From Candidatus Omnitrophota bacterium (lineage in GTDB: Bacteria > Omnitrophota > Gorgyraeia > 2-01-FULL-45-10): a stretch of DNA of 21,011 bases. Below, in pieces: positions 1-7,321 of this stretch (within the stretch, counting starts at the first letter, position 1; every line of letters starts with the position of its first letter). The translations under genes and the position numbers were made by a program. The DNA is taken from positions 1 to 21,011 of the forward strand of contig PLLI01000057.1 in NCBI GenBank assembly GCA_003140915.1, given 5' to 3'. The notes beneath the pieces were generated by a model that did not search any database, was not told the origin of the DNA, and saw only the letters and a program-made list of their open reading frames with translations.

Positions 1-811
1 TCCGCCCGTTAAGGTCCTGGCATCGTCCATGGGCATTCCCGTCTTCCAACCGCTCGACGCCTCCGGCGTAGAAACTATCGATTATTTAAAGAAGTTGAAT
101 GCCGATCTATTTGTCGTCATATCGTTCGGGCAGATATTGAAAAGCGCCGTCCTTGCTATCCCCGGATTATACGCCATAAACGTTCACGGCTCGCTTCTGC
201 CGAAGTATCGGGGCGCCGCGCCGACCAATTGGGCGGTAATAAACGGCGACAAGAGAAGCGGCGTTACCGTAATAAAGATGAATGAAAAGATGGACGAAGG
301 CGATATCATATTGAAACACGAAGTAGCAATAGACGAGGAAGATACCAATATTACGTTGACCGAAAAATTATCCGAGGCCGGGGCAAATGCCCTGACTGAG
401 GCAATAGGTGTTATCGAAAAGAATAAGAGCAGGGATTTCAAAAAACAGGATGATGCTGAAGCGACATACGCGCCGAAATTAAAAAAAGAAGACGGCCTTA
501 TAGGCTGGGCCGAGAGCGCCGCGAAGATACATAATAAGGTCCGTGGCTTTATACCGTGGCCGGGCGCCTATACTTATTATGACGGAAAGATATTGAAGGT
601 TCTCAAAACGGAAGTTATCGCCTCGTTGGACGAAAAAGCTGATAATGGCGAGGTCGTCGGGATCGTTAAAGATAACGGTATAATCGTCCGCACCGGAGCC
701 GGCGATATAATCATAAAATACCTGCAGTTAGAGGGCAAGAAAGTGCTGGATTCCGGTTCTTTTGTGCGCGGCCACAGGATCGCGAGAGGATACAGGTTCA
801 CTGCAAAATAG
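1..811 (+). CDS. fmt: Methionyl-tRNA formyltransferase, 5' end cut by window
   Basis: This enzyme formylates initiator Met-tRNA using 10-formyltetrahydrofolate, in the cytoplasm, for translation initiation. The open frame enters at base 2, so about 269 residues are visible and roughly 45 N-terminal residues lie outside, judged against the E. coli protein of about 315. The fragment opens with PPVKVLA and GIPVFQP, typical of the formyltransferase domain. It then shows INVHGSLLPKYRGAAP, which carries the catalytic Asn and His, and MDEGD, which carries the catalytic Asp. GFIPWPGAYT marks the passage to the C-terminal OB-like domain. The first internal ATG, at 29, is not the start, because conserved sequence lies before it. 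The gene ends at a TAA, and an independent promoter follows within about 30 bases. Nothing looks damaged. Confidence 0.96.
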   Translation, partial: PPVKVLASSMGIPVFQPLDASGVETIDYLKKLNADLFVVISFGQILKSAVLAIPGLYAINVHGSLLPKYRGAAPTNWAVINGDKRSGVTVIKMNEKMDEGDIILKHEVAIDEEDTNITLTEKLSEAGANALTEAIGVIEKNKSRDFKKQDDAEATYAPKLKKEDGLIGWAESAAKIHNKVRGFIPWPGAYTYYDGKILKVLKTEVIASLDEKADNGEVVGIVKDNGIIVRTGAGDIIIKYLQLEGKKVLDSGSFVRGHRIARGYRFTAK

Positions 812-837
812 CAAAATCCTTTCAATAAAACGCCCCC

Positions 838-849
838 TATGATATAATT
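838..849 (+). promoter_or_regulatory. Extended -10 promoter (TATGATATAATT) for the 857 gene
   Basis: A consensus TATAAT lies at 843-848, preceded by TG plus one base (TGA), which makes an extended -10 element. The best -35 at 17-bp spacing is TTTCAA (820-825), only three of six matches, which is acceptable for an extended -10 promoter. The expected start of transcription, about 7 bases past the hexamer, falls at 855-857, on the ATG itself. The same 12-mer occurs before the gene starting at 18360 on the other strand. Confidence 0.7.
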
Positions 850-856
850 TCCCAAT

Positions 857-2164
857 ATGCCGAAGAAGATAGCTCCGAAAGAACTCATACAGCAGGATTT
901 TCATAATCTCAAGACGCAGGAGAGACTTTATACCATCCCGAGGGTGGAAGACCTTGTCTTTATGCAGTCGATCGAAGGCAGGGCCCATAACGGCGCCGGT
1001 ATTTTTAACAAGCACACCTACGTCAATACGACGATGGAAGATATCGTAAGCGCGCTCGGCCGTTCCGCGAAAGTGGTCAAGGCGAAACGGCAGGAACTTA
1101 TCGATGAGATAGTCGAATACACGGATAGTGTCTTCGCCGACGACCCGCGCGAGCGGCTCGTGACGAAGAACGGCAGGCCCCTCCTGGGAATTCCGCAATT
1201 CAAGGAGCGGACGGTAAACTACCACGATATTTTAAAGGGGCTGTATCTGGGCGGGCTGCGCGACGACCCCGATATAAGGAAGAAGACGCAACATCTTTAC
1301 AGCATAAACATAGGATACGGCAAGTGCTATCTCGTGAATACGCGGATCATGGAAGAGATGGGGCTGGACGCCGAGCAATTGGCCCACCAGGAGAACGAGG
1401 ACAGGATAAATTATTTCAAATCCTGCGGGCTCATAGTGGAGGACGCGAAACCGAAACATAGTGCCTCGAAATATATAAAATATCTGTATATCCGCCATCA
1501 CGTAGGTCCCGGGCAGTCGGATGACGGCGCCCTTGTGGCGAGCGGACTGCTTTATAATGTAGACGTGGCTCTCGGCGTATTCCTGTCAGACGCCATAGAT
1601 ACCCTCGAAAAGTACGTGAGCATATACAGGGACCAGGACAAGGAGCTTGCCCTTCATATCAAAGAAAATTATCCATTCCTGGACCTCGATGAAAAAGACG
1701 TTTACGAGCTGGCATATCTGGCCGCAATACCCGCGGAAAGGGTGGACGAGATCCCGGACAGTTCTTTGCGTTATCTTCTGGCAATAGACCAGGAGACGGG
1801 CCAGTCTACCCTTGAAACGCATCTAAATTTCATAGAGGGCAAACCGTTCGTTCCCATCGCCATAAGTTATAAAAGGATATTGATATCGCAGTTATACGAT
1901 TTCGTCAGGGAAAAATTGAAGAGTATCAGTAAAGAGGTGCTCTTCAAAATACCGGAGGCAGTTGCAAGAGAACTCGACTCTTCGGTCACCAAGGTCATGC
2001 AGAGGAGATTCATAACCGTGAGCCCGCAGACGTCGCTTAAATCGGCGCTCGAAAAGGTAGAGGCGAGGAAGGGCGAGCTTATAATAGTCAAGGACGAGAA
2101 CGGCAATATCCTCGGCGTAGTCAATCCGAGCGATTTTCTGGTTTTTCTGAAAGGCAGGACTTAA
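857..2164 (+). CDS. Unrecognised 435-aa protein with C-terminal CBS-like half module
   Basis: I do not recognise the family of residues 1-370. It is soluble, charged and without signal peptide or membrane segments. Residues from about 375 to 430 resemble one CBS motif: VMQRRFITVSP, then LKSALEKVE, then GELIIVKDENGNILGVVNPSDFL. Such modules often bind adenosyl ligands, usually as a pair, so this one would need a partner chain or a dimer. The start is fixed by an in-frame TAA at 845-847, which leaves ATG 857 as the first candidate. No Shine-Dalgarno precedes it, and a TATAAT ends only 8 bases upstream, so the mRNA may be leaderless. The first galT-like gene follows after 5 bases, so the three genes probably form one transcript. 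A regulatory role in sugar-nucleotide metabolism is inference from neighbours only. Confidence 0.7.
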   Translation: MPKKIAPKELIQQDFHNLKTQERLYTIPRVEDLVFMQSIEGRAHNGAGIFNKHTYVNTTMEDIVSALGRSAKVVKAKRQELIDEIVEYTDSVFADDPRERLVTKNGRPLLGIPQFKERTVNYHDILKGLYLGGLRDDPDIRKKTQHLYSINIGYGKCYLVNTRIMEEMGLDAEQLAHQENEDRINYFKSCGLIVEDAKPKHSASKYIKYLYIRHHVGPGQSDDGALVASGLLYNVDVALGVFLSDAIDTLEKYVSIYRDQDKELALHIKENYPFLDLDEKDVYELAYLAAIPAERVDEIPDSSLRYLLAIDQETGQSTLETHLNFIEGKPFVPIAISYKRILISQLYDFVREKLKSISKEVLFKIPEAVARELDSSVTKVMQRRFITVSPQTSLKSALEKVEARKGELIIVKDENGNILGVVNPSDFLVFLKGRT

Positions 2165-2169
2165 GCGGT

Positions 2170-3207
2170 ATGCCGGAACTTAGGCGCGATCCAGTTGTAG
2201 GAAGATGGGTGATAATCTCGACCGAGAGGCCGCGGCGGCCCGACCAGTTTGCGTCGGGCGGTGTGGAAGCCGAAGAGCTTGCGCCGGGCGAAAAGTGTCC
2301 GTTCTGCGAAAGCAACGAACGCATGACCGCTCCGGAGATAAGCGCCGTCAGGCCTCACGGCAGCCATCCGAACGGCCCGGGTTGGGATATACGTGTCATA
2401 CCCAGTATATCGCCCCTTTTACGGATAGAAGGAAACCTCGACCGACACGGCCACGGCATGTACGACCTGATCAACGCGCGCGGCGCGCACGAAATAGTCA
2501 TAGAATCACCGCATCATCTCAGGGAGCATGAACTGCCGAAGGAGCAGGTGGTAAAGAGTTTTAACGTGATCCTCGACAGGGTGCAGGACCTCGAAAGGGA
2601 TCCGGATATAAAGTACGTCCTCATCTTCAAAAATTACGGCAAGGCGGCAGGCGGCGGCCATCTCCATCACGCCAGGACCCAGATAATAGGGACGCCGGTC
2701 AACCTTAAAAGGGTCAAGGAAGAGCTTGCAGGGGCCAAGGCATATTATGATTATAAAGAGAGGTGCCTCTTCTGTGATATGTTGAAACAGGAGATGCTTT
2801 ACGGCAAACGCATAGTGGCCGAGTCCAGGCATTTTGTTGCGCTTGCCGCTTTCGCGTCGCGTTTTCCGTTCGAGACATGGATCGTGCCAAAAGAGCATTC
2901 CTGCGATTTTTATAAAGTGGAGAGAGGTAAGATACCCGACCTCACTGAGCTCATGACGACCGTATCGGCAAAGATGCGCAAGGTCATAGGTGATTTTCCG
3001 TTTAATTTTGTCCTGCACACGGCTCCCTTCAGGCGCGATGCGGCAAAGCGCGGGTACTGGGAGACGATCGAATGGGATTATCATTGGCATTTTGAGATAC
3101 TTCCCATACTTACCCGCGTTGCGGGATTTGAATGGGGCAGCGGATTCTATATCAATCCATTGCCGCCGGAAGATGCCTGTAAATCCGTTAAAGAGGCGAA
3201 GGTCTGA
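2170..3207 (+). CDS. GalT-family protein with altered active site
   Basis: The whole length (345 aa) follows the galactose-1-phosphate uridylyltransferase fold and aligns end to end with the next gene. It has RRDPVVGRWVII at the N-terminus, CPFC (C43/C46), a GAHEIVIESPHH segment with the likely third metal ligand H116, and DYHWHFEILP followed by GFEWGSGFY near the C-terminus. A second CLFC (C199/C202) is shared with the neighbour. The catalytic HPHxQ is replaced by GHLHHARTQ (residues 163-171), one residue longer. By either left- or right-anchored alignment the nucleophilic histidine becomes Ala168 or Arg169. The reading frame is continuous on both sides, so a simple frameshift does not explain it. 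It may use a different chemistry, partner with the next protein, or be catalytically inactive. It starts 5 bases after the 435-aa gene. Confidence 0.85.
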   Translation: MPELRRDPVVGRWVIISTERPRRPDQFASGGVEAEELAPGEKCPFCESNERMTAPEISAVRPHGSHPNGPGWDIRVIPSISPLLRIEGNLDRHGHGMYDLINARGAHEIVIESPHHLREHELPKEQVVKSFNVILDRVQDLERDPDIKYVLIFKNYGKAAGGGHLHHARTQIIGTPVNLKRVKEELAGAKAYYDYKERCLFCDMLKQEMLYGKRIVAESRHFVALAAFASRFPFETWIVPKEHSCDFYKVERGKIPDLTELMTTVSAKMRKVIGDFPFNFVLHTAPFRRDAAKRGYWETIEWDYHWHFEILPILTRVAGFEWGSGFYINPLPPEDACKSVKEAKV

Positions 3208-4211
3208 TGAATGAATTAAGGCGCGATCCGATAACCGCGAGATGGATCATCGTCCCCCTGGACAAGAAGACGGATCTTTCCGACTTCATAGCGGAGCCGC
3301 ATCCGAAGAATAAAGATAAGTGCCCGTTCTGCTATGGGAGCGAAACGATGACGCCGCCCGAGATCGTGGCGCACAGAAGGTCCGGGGGCGCAAATACCCC
3401 AAACTGGACTGTCAGGGTAGTCCCGAATAAATTTCCGGCTCTTCGGATAGAAGGCGACTTGAACCGGGAGGGCGTAGGGGTCTTCGATATCATGAACGGC
3501 ATCGGCGCTCACGAAGTCATAGTGGATACTCCCGACCACTTCAGGGACATAGCCGACCTGACCTACGCCGAAACGGAAGAAGTGGTTTGGGCCTACCGCG
3601 CAAGATCTTTGGACTTAAGGAGAGACAAGAGATTCAAATATATCCTTATATTTAAAAATTACGGGCAATCGGCAGGCGCGTCCCTGGAGCATCCCCACAG
3701 CCAGTTGATAGCCCTGCCCATCGTACCGAAGAGGGTGCACGAGGAGATGGAGGGCGCGGCCAAATATTACGACTATAAAGAAAGGTGCGTATTCTGCGAC
3801 ATAGTGCGGGAAGAGCTGGAAGAAAAAGACAGGATAATATATAATGATGATAAGTTTGTAGCATTTTGTCCTTACGTATCCCGGTTCGCTTACGAGATAT
3901 GGATATTGCCGAAGAAGCATGCCTCCGATTTTGCGAATATCGACAGGGACCACGTCGCGTCTTTCGCGAAAGCCTTAAGGGATTCTCTGGCAAGATTAAA
4001 AGGGCTCTTGCAAGATCCGCCGTATAATTTTATAATACATACGTCACCGATAAACGGCCACGAGAGAGAGGATTATCACTGGCACGTGGAGATAATGCCT
4101 AAGCTCTCCAAGGTCGCGGGTTTCGAATGGGGCAGCGGGTTTTATGTGAACCCGGTACTGCCTTACATCGCGGCGAAGAATTTATCGGGCATCGGGGTGC
4201 CGGATAAGTAA
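3207..4211 (+). CDS. galT: Galactose-1-phosphate uridylyltransferase
   Basis: This enzyme transfers UMP between UDP-glucose and galactose-1-phosphate in the Leloir pathway. Related nucleotidyl/phosphorylase activities occur in the family. The 334-aa sequence has RRDPITARWIIVP, CPFC (C39/C42), GAHEVIVDTPDHF with H111 as likely metal ligand, and the canonical active site SLEHPHSQL (H162-P-H164-S-Q166), where H164 would be the uridylylated nucleophile. DYHWHVEIMP and FEWGSGFYVNP close the C-terminal half. A second CVFC (C194/C197) is not in E. coli GalT and may bind another metal. The ATG overlaps the preceding TGA by one base (TGATG), so translation is probably coupled. AGAGG about ten bases upstream is a plausible ribosome binding site. 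No galK or galE is visible nearby. Confidence 0.9.
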   Translation: MNELRRDPITARWIIVPLDKKTDLSDFIAEPHPKNKDKCPFCYGSETMTPPEIVAHRRSGGANTPNWTVRVVPNKFPALRIEGDLNREGVGVFDIMNGIGAHEVIVDTPDHFRDIADLTYAETEEVVWAYRARSLDLRRDKRFKYILIFKNYGQSAGASLEHPHSQLIALPIVPKRVHEEMEGAAKYYDYKERCVFCDIVREELEEKDRIIYNDDKFVAFCPYVSRFAYEIWILPKKHASDFANIDRDHVASFAKALRDSLARLKGLLQDPPYNFIIHTSPINGHEREDYHWHVEIMPKLSKVAGFEWGSGFYVNPVLPYIAAKNLSGIGVPDK

Positions 4212-4225
4212 AGGATTAACATATT

Positions 4226-4310
4226 TTATTCTTCGAGCGAGGCCGAAGGCCGAGTCGAGAAGTTCTCGACTCGCTGGAGTTTGACAATAGCTCGCTCGAA
4301 CAATAATATT
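4226..4310. repeat. Nested palindromic element between convergent genes
   Basis: The outer arms TTCGAGCGAG (4232-4241) and CTCGCTCGAA (4291-4300) are perfect inverted repeats. Partial complementarity continues outward into AT-rich flanks. Inside lie two further hairpins: GGCC-GAA-GGCC (4241-4251), and a perfect palindrome with arms CGAGTCGAGAA and TTCTCGACTCG (4251-4273). The three stems could fold as a cruciform or three-way junction. It sits between the plus-strand galT stop and the minus-strand queF stop. It could end transcription from both sides or be a copy of a dispersed REP-like repeat. No long U tract follows. Confidence 0.75.
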
Positions 4311-4311
4311 G

Positions 4312-4713
4312 CTATACGCTAGACCGGTTGCCGTACTCCGCCCTTACCGTGGTCTTGATTCCGCCTCGGGCATTGAATTCGCCGACGATCTCCATCCATC
4401 TGGGTCTGCAGGCATTGGCCAGATCGTCGAGCATCCTGTTGATAACATGCTCATTAAATATCCCTATGTCGCGATAAAATATAGTGTAGTATTTGAGTGA
4501 TTTCAATTCGATGCATGAACGGTCCGGGATATATCTGATCACGATAGCAGCAAAATCCGGCAAGCCGGTCTTTGGACATATACAGGTGAATTCCGGGATG
4601 TCGATCTTGATCTCATAATCTCTGTCCGGATACTGGTTTTTCCACGTCTCTATCACCGGCGTCTTCAGCTTACGGATTTTGTTCTGCAGCCCATCATATA
4701 GCGATCGCCTCAT
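4312..4713 (-). CDS. queF: NADPH-dependent preQ0 reductase QueF (short, type I)
   Basis: QueF reduces the nitrile of 7-cyano-7-deazaguanine (preQ0) to the amine preQ1, the last step before insertion into tRNA by Tgt. At 133 aa it matches the single-domain B. subtilis-like form. CPKTGLPDF holds the active-site Cys (C46) and Asp (D53). ELKSLKYY (69-76) is the QueF signature for NADPH binding, followed by [14 protein letters not shown] sequence. The gene is last in its operon. It starts four bases after the queE TGA, with a weak purine-rich stretch (GTGAAGAG) as ribosome binding site. It ends at 4312, just beside the palindromic element, which may serve as its terminator. Confidence 0.95.
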   Translation of the reverse strand: MRRSLYDGLQNKIRKLKTPVIETWKNQYPDRDYEIKIDIPEFTCICPKTGLPDFAAIVIRYIPDRSCIELKSLKYYTIFYRDIGIFNEHVINRMLDDLANACRPRWMEIVGEFNARGGIKTTVRAEYGNRSSV

Positions 4714-4717
4714 CTCT

Positions 4718-5425
4718 TCACTTCACTTTCAGTATTTTATGAATCTGCGGTATGACCCGCATATTGTTAACATCGCTTCTTGAGCCTATCTCCAAAAATC
4801 CCATGAGTTTTTCATGGTCAACGTGCCTGTCACCCGGCTTCACAGGCGATGCAGGCTGTAAAATAAACGGTATATCCTTGCACGATCTCTTTATCAGTTG
4901 GATCGCTTTTTCGATATCTTCCTTATCGGTAGCGGACGTCACGACAGCTTTTACAAAGACCTTCTTCTTGGACGCTATCTTCAGGAAGTCGGCATGTTCG
5001 TGCCAGTAAGCTCTTTCGCCCGTAGAAGACGGAAGCTTGAAATCCATCGCGACTATGTCCACCAGGTCTATTATATTCTCCAGTTCGTGCGGCAAGGTCC
5101 CGTTGGTTTCAAGATACGATTTGAAGTTCCTGTTATTCTTCAGGACCTTCAAAAACGCTTTTAAAAAATCCCAGTACAGAAGCGGTTCCCCTCCGGTAAG
5201 CGAAACGGAATGATGGGGGCCCTTCGATGCCTCTATCGCCTTTACCTCTTTCACCAGCTCCAGGGAACCATATTCCTTCACATCGAGATTCCGCGGCTCA
5301 TCGCAAAAGAGGCAATTGAGGTTACATTTCTTGAACCGTATAAATATCTGTTTCGCGCCGAGGAATATACCTTCGCCCTGGATGGATGAGAATATTTCCG
5401 TTATTTCGGCTTTTACATTGTCCAT
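4718..5425 (-). CDS. queE: 7-carboxy-7-deazaguanine synthase QueE
   Basis: This radical SAM enzyme contracts the ring of 6-carboxytetrahydropterin to 7-carboxy-7-deazaguanine (CDG). [14 protein letters not shown] near the N-terminus is the QueE signature. CNLNCLFC (C34, C38, C41) is the [4Fe-4S] motif in the ordinary CxxxCxxC spacing. SLTGGEPLL (around 95-103) is the SAM-binding GGE motif. The length, 235 aa, is normal. The ATG lies inside the end of queC: the genes overlap by 13 bases in different frames, so translation is probably coupled. It receives its substrate from QueD and passes CDG to QueC, both encoded just upstream. Confidence 0.95.
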   Translation of the reverse strand: MDNVKAEITEIFSSIQGEGIFLGAKQIFIRFKKCNLNCLFCDEPRNLDVKEYGSLELVKEVKAIEASKGPHHSVSLTGGEPLLYWDFLKAFLKVLKNNRNFKSYLETNGTLPHELENIIDLVDIVAMDFKLPSSTGERAYWHEHADFLKIASKKKVFVKAVVTSATDKEDIEKAIQLIKRSCKDIPFILQPASPVKPGDRHVDHEKLMGFLEIGSRSDVNNMRVIPQIHKILKVK

Positions 5426-6123
5426 ATCGTCTGCCTTGCAAGCGGGTCGTTCAGGCCCGCTTCTCTAAAACCTTTTTCTCTTAAAATACAGGAATCGCAC
5501 TTGCCGCACGGCATGTTAGCCGCTATGCGGCGAATGGTCCCGCCCCGGTAACATGACCACGTGTGTTGGAACGGGACCCCTAATGACTTGCCGAGTTTAA
5601 TAATATCTTTCTTCGCCATCCCTATGAGCGGGAATTCCAGGCTGAGCCTCTTCTCCAGGCCGCGCTTTGTCCCGATCCTTATCACGCGATCGAATGCTTC
5701 AAGATACGCCTTCCGGCAATCCGGATATCCGCTCGAATCTTCGGAATGCGCTCCGATGAATATCGCGTCCGCAGCTATCGCCTCGGCATAAGAGGCGGCA
5801 ATACCCAGGAATATCGTATTCCTGGCCGGCACATACGTGGATGGTATGCCGGACTTTTTTATCTCTTCCGGTTTTCTGCCAGAAGGTAAAGCACTTTTCT
5901 TATCGAGTAAACTCGACCCGCCCCAAGGCAGAACAAGTTTCATGGTCTTCAATGCCGTCCCGGCGCCAGCCGACAACTTTTTCGCCATTACCATTTCAAT
6001 ATTGTGCCGTTGGCCGTAATCGAAATTCAGGCAATGGCAAACGTAATCCTTATCCCTGGCAAAGAAGAGCGCAACCGCCGAATCCAACCCGCCCGAAAGC
6101 AACACTATCGCTTTTTTCTTCAC
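5413..6123 (-). CDS. queC: 7-cyano-7-deazaguanine synthase QueC
   Basis: QueC converts CDG to preQ0 with ATP and ammonia. The 236-aa protein has the PP-loop SGGLDS (10-15), FDYGQRH, a STYVPARNTIFL segment and the zinc-binding cluster C191...C206-GK-C209-DS-C212. The start is a GTG at 6121-6123, which lies inside the last unit of a tandem heptamer repeat. An in-frame TGA two codons upstream rules out a longer protein. On the coding strand the repeat reads GGGTGA/GGGTGT several times, so it supplies several weak Shine-Dalgarno-like GGTGA words. The upstream neighbour is queD, with 41 bases between. The downstream neighbour queE overlaps. Confidence 0.95.
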   Translation of the reverse strand: MKKKAIVLLSGGLDSAVALFFARDKDYVCHCLNFDYGQRHNIEMVMAKKLSAGAGTALKTMKLVLPWGGSSLLDKKSALPSGRKPEEIKKSGIPSTYVPARNTIFLGIAASYAEAIAADAIFIGAHSEDSSGYPDCRKAYLEAFDRVIRIGTKRGLEKRLSLEFPLIGMAKKDIIKLGKSLGVPFQHTWSCYRGGTIRRIAANMPCGKCDSCILREKGFREAGLNDPLARQTIWTM

Positions 6124-6155
6124 CCTTCACCCTTCACCCTACACCCTACACCCTA
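6121..6155. repeat. Five tandem heptamers overlapping the queC start
   Basis: On the plus strand, CACCCTT occurs twice and then CACCCTA three times, with no interruption. On the coding strand of queC this reads as TAGGGTG and AAGGGTG units. Each unit contains a GTG. Because seven is not a multiple of three, the GTGs fall in rotating frames, and only the last one (6123) opens queC. The two upstream GTGs that share or approach this frame run quickly into stops. The repeat fills the queD-queC gap. Confidence 0.95.
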
Positions 6156-6164
6156 TTCGTCATC

Positions 6165-6521
6165 TCACTCAGAGTATACAGCGCAGGATCTTTCATTCTC
6201 CCAAACCGCGACAGAATGGATACCCCTGATCTTCTTCTTTATACTTGTATAAATGAATTTTGCTATATTCTCCGAAGTTGGGTTCGCCTTCTTAAAAAAT
6301 TTCAGTTCGTTGAGATAAGAATGGTCGAGGGTTTCCGCGGCATCCTTCAGGGCTGTTTTCGCTATCCTGAAATCTATTGCCAGGCCCTCCTTATCGACTT
6401 TTTGATATCTGAAGACGGCTTCCACTATCCAATTGTGCCCGTGCAGTCTCTCGCATTTCCCTTCGTAGTTTCGCAGGTTATGCGCCGCACTGAAATCCGT
6501 TTTTACTTTTATCTCATACAT
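6165..6521 (-). CDS. queD: 6-carboxy-5,6,7,8-tetrahydropterin synthase QueD
   Basis: QueD turns dihydroneopterin triphosphate into 6-carboxytetrahydropterin, the first dedicated step of queuosine synthesis. The 118-aa sequence shows FSAAHNL (H14) and CERLHGH (C23, H27, H29), which give the zinc ligands and the catalytic Cys in the CxxxHGH spacing of QueD. LDHSYLNEL (D66/H67) and NPTSENIAKFI follow, with VWEN near the end. The ATG follows the murI TGA after two bases. No strong ribosome binding site is visible, so translational coupling to murI is likely. The GTP cyclohydrolase (folE) that makes its substrate is not in this window. Confidence 0.94.
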   Translation of the reverse strand: MYEIKVKTDFSAAHNLRNYEGKCERLHGHNWIVEAVFRYQKVDKEGLAIDFRIAKTALKDAAETLDHSYLNELKFFKKANPTSENIAKFIYTSIKKKIRGIHSVAVWENERSCAVYSE

Positions 6522-6523
6522 AG

Positions 6524-7321
6524 TCAGACCGCTCTCTTCACACAGTTTATTCGCTTCTTCAGGAACTGTTCGCCGATACGGATGAAGCGGTTAGGTTCGT
6601 CGCTCACGAAAAATTTATATTTTCCCTTGGATCCCGAGCCGTTCAATAACCCGCTCGCATCCAGTATCTCCCTGGCCTCTCTGGCCACTTCCCTGGCCGA
6701 ATCTATCAAGATAACGCCTTGTCCCATATTTTTTCTCAATACGCCTCTCAGGATCGGATAATGGGTACAGCCGAGTATCAGTGTATCTACGGATCTCCTC
6801 TTGAGAGGTTTGAGATAGATTTGGGCCACTGAGTCCGTAACCGCCTTATCCACCCATCCTTCTTCGACGAGAGGGACAAAGAGCGGGCACGCTTGTGTAA
6901 ATACCGAATAGCGCGGGTTTATCTTCTTTATCGCCTTTTCGTAAGCCCCCGACGAAACAGTCGCGTGAGTGCCTATGACGCCGATCCGGTCATTACGGGT
7001 AACGCTTGCCGCCTCGCGCGCGCCAGGTTCGATGACGCCTATTATCGGTACCTTGAAACATCGCTTGAGAAAATCGAGGCTCAGGGAGGACGCGGTATTG
7101 CACGCGACTATGACAAGCTTCACGTTATGCTCCATGAGAAATTCAACGTTCTCGACCGAGAACTTCGTCACGGTCTCTTTCGATTTCGTTCCGTACGGCA
7201 CTCTCGCGGTATCACCGAAATATACGAGGTTCTCTTTCGGCAGTATCTCCTGCATCTTGGCGACCACCGTAAGCCCGCCAACACCTGAATCGAATATTCC
7301 TATCGGCCTGGAGTCACTCAC
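6524..7321 (-). CDS. murI: Glutamate racemase
   Basis: MurI makes D-glutamate for peptidoglycan. The 265-aa protein has the two catalytic cysteines in VACNTAS (C74) and LGCTHYP (C185), plus IGIFDSGVGGLTV (D11) and YFGDTARVPYG. Length and motifs are normal. The start is GTG. Its GTGA overlaps the amidase stop codon by four bases (7318-7321), and AGG lies a few bases upstream. It stands between a cell-wall amidase and the queuosine genes, so the operon joins two unrelated pathways. Confidence 0.95.
   Translation of the reverse strand: MSDSRPIGIFDSGVGGLTVVAKMQEILPKENLVYFGDTARVPYGTKSKETVTKFSVENVEFLMEHNVKLVIVACNTASSLSLDFLKRCFKVPIIGVIEPGAREAASVTRNDRIGVIGTHATVSSGAYEKAIKKINPRYSVFTQACPLFVPLVEEGWVDKAVTDSVAQIYLKPLKRRSVDTLILGCTHYPILRGVLRKNMGQGVILIDSAREVAREAREILDASGLLNGSGSKGKYKFFVSDEPNRFIRIGEQFLKKRINCVKRAV

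Noticed and set aside
2641..2700. Frameshift as the cause of the missing HPHxQ in the first galT-like gene
   Set aside because: Both flanks align with the paralog in the same frame, the other two frames do not restore HPHxQ, and the change is a net gain of one codon.
2506..3090. 194-aa minus-strand open frame inside the first galT-like gene
   Set aside because: It is an antisense shadow of a gene with family motifs from end to end, and it has no recognisable domain.
6121..6155. CRISPR or telomere-like array
   Set aside because: Units are only seven bases long with no spacers, and the unit is not a known telomere repeat. It is a simple tandem repeat at the queC start.
5841..6761. 306-aa plus-strand open frame
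   Set aside because: It runs antisense through queC, the heptamers, queD and murI, which all have clear catalytic motifs. Its protein has no recognisable domain and part of it is the translated repeat.
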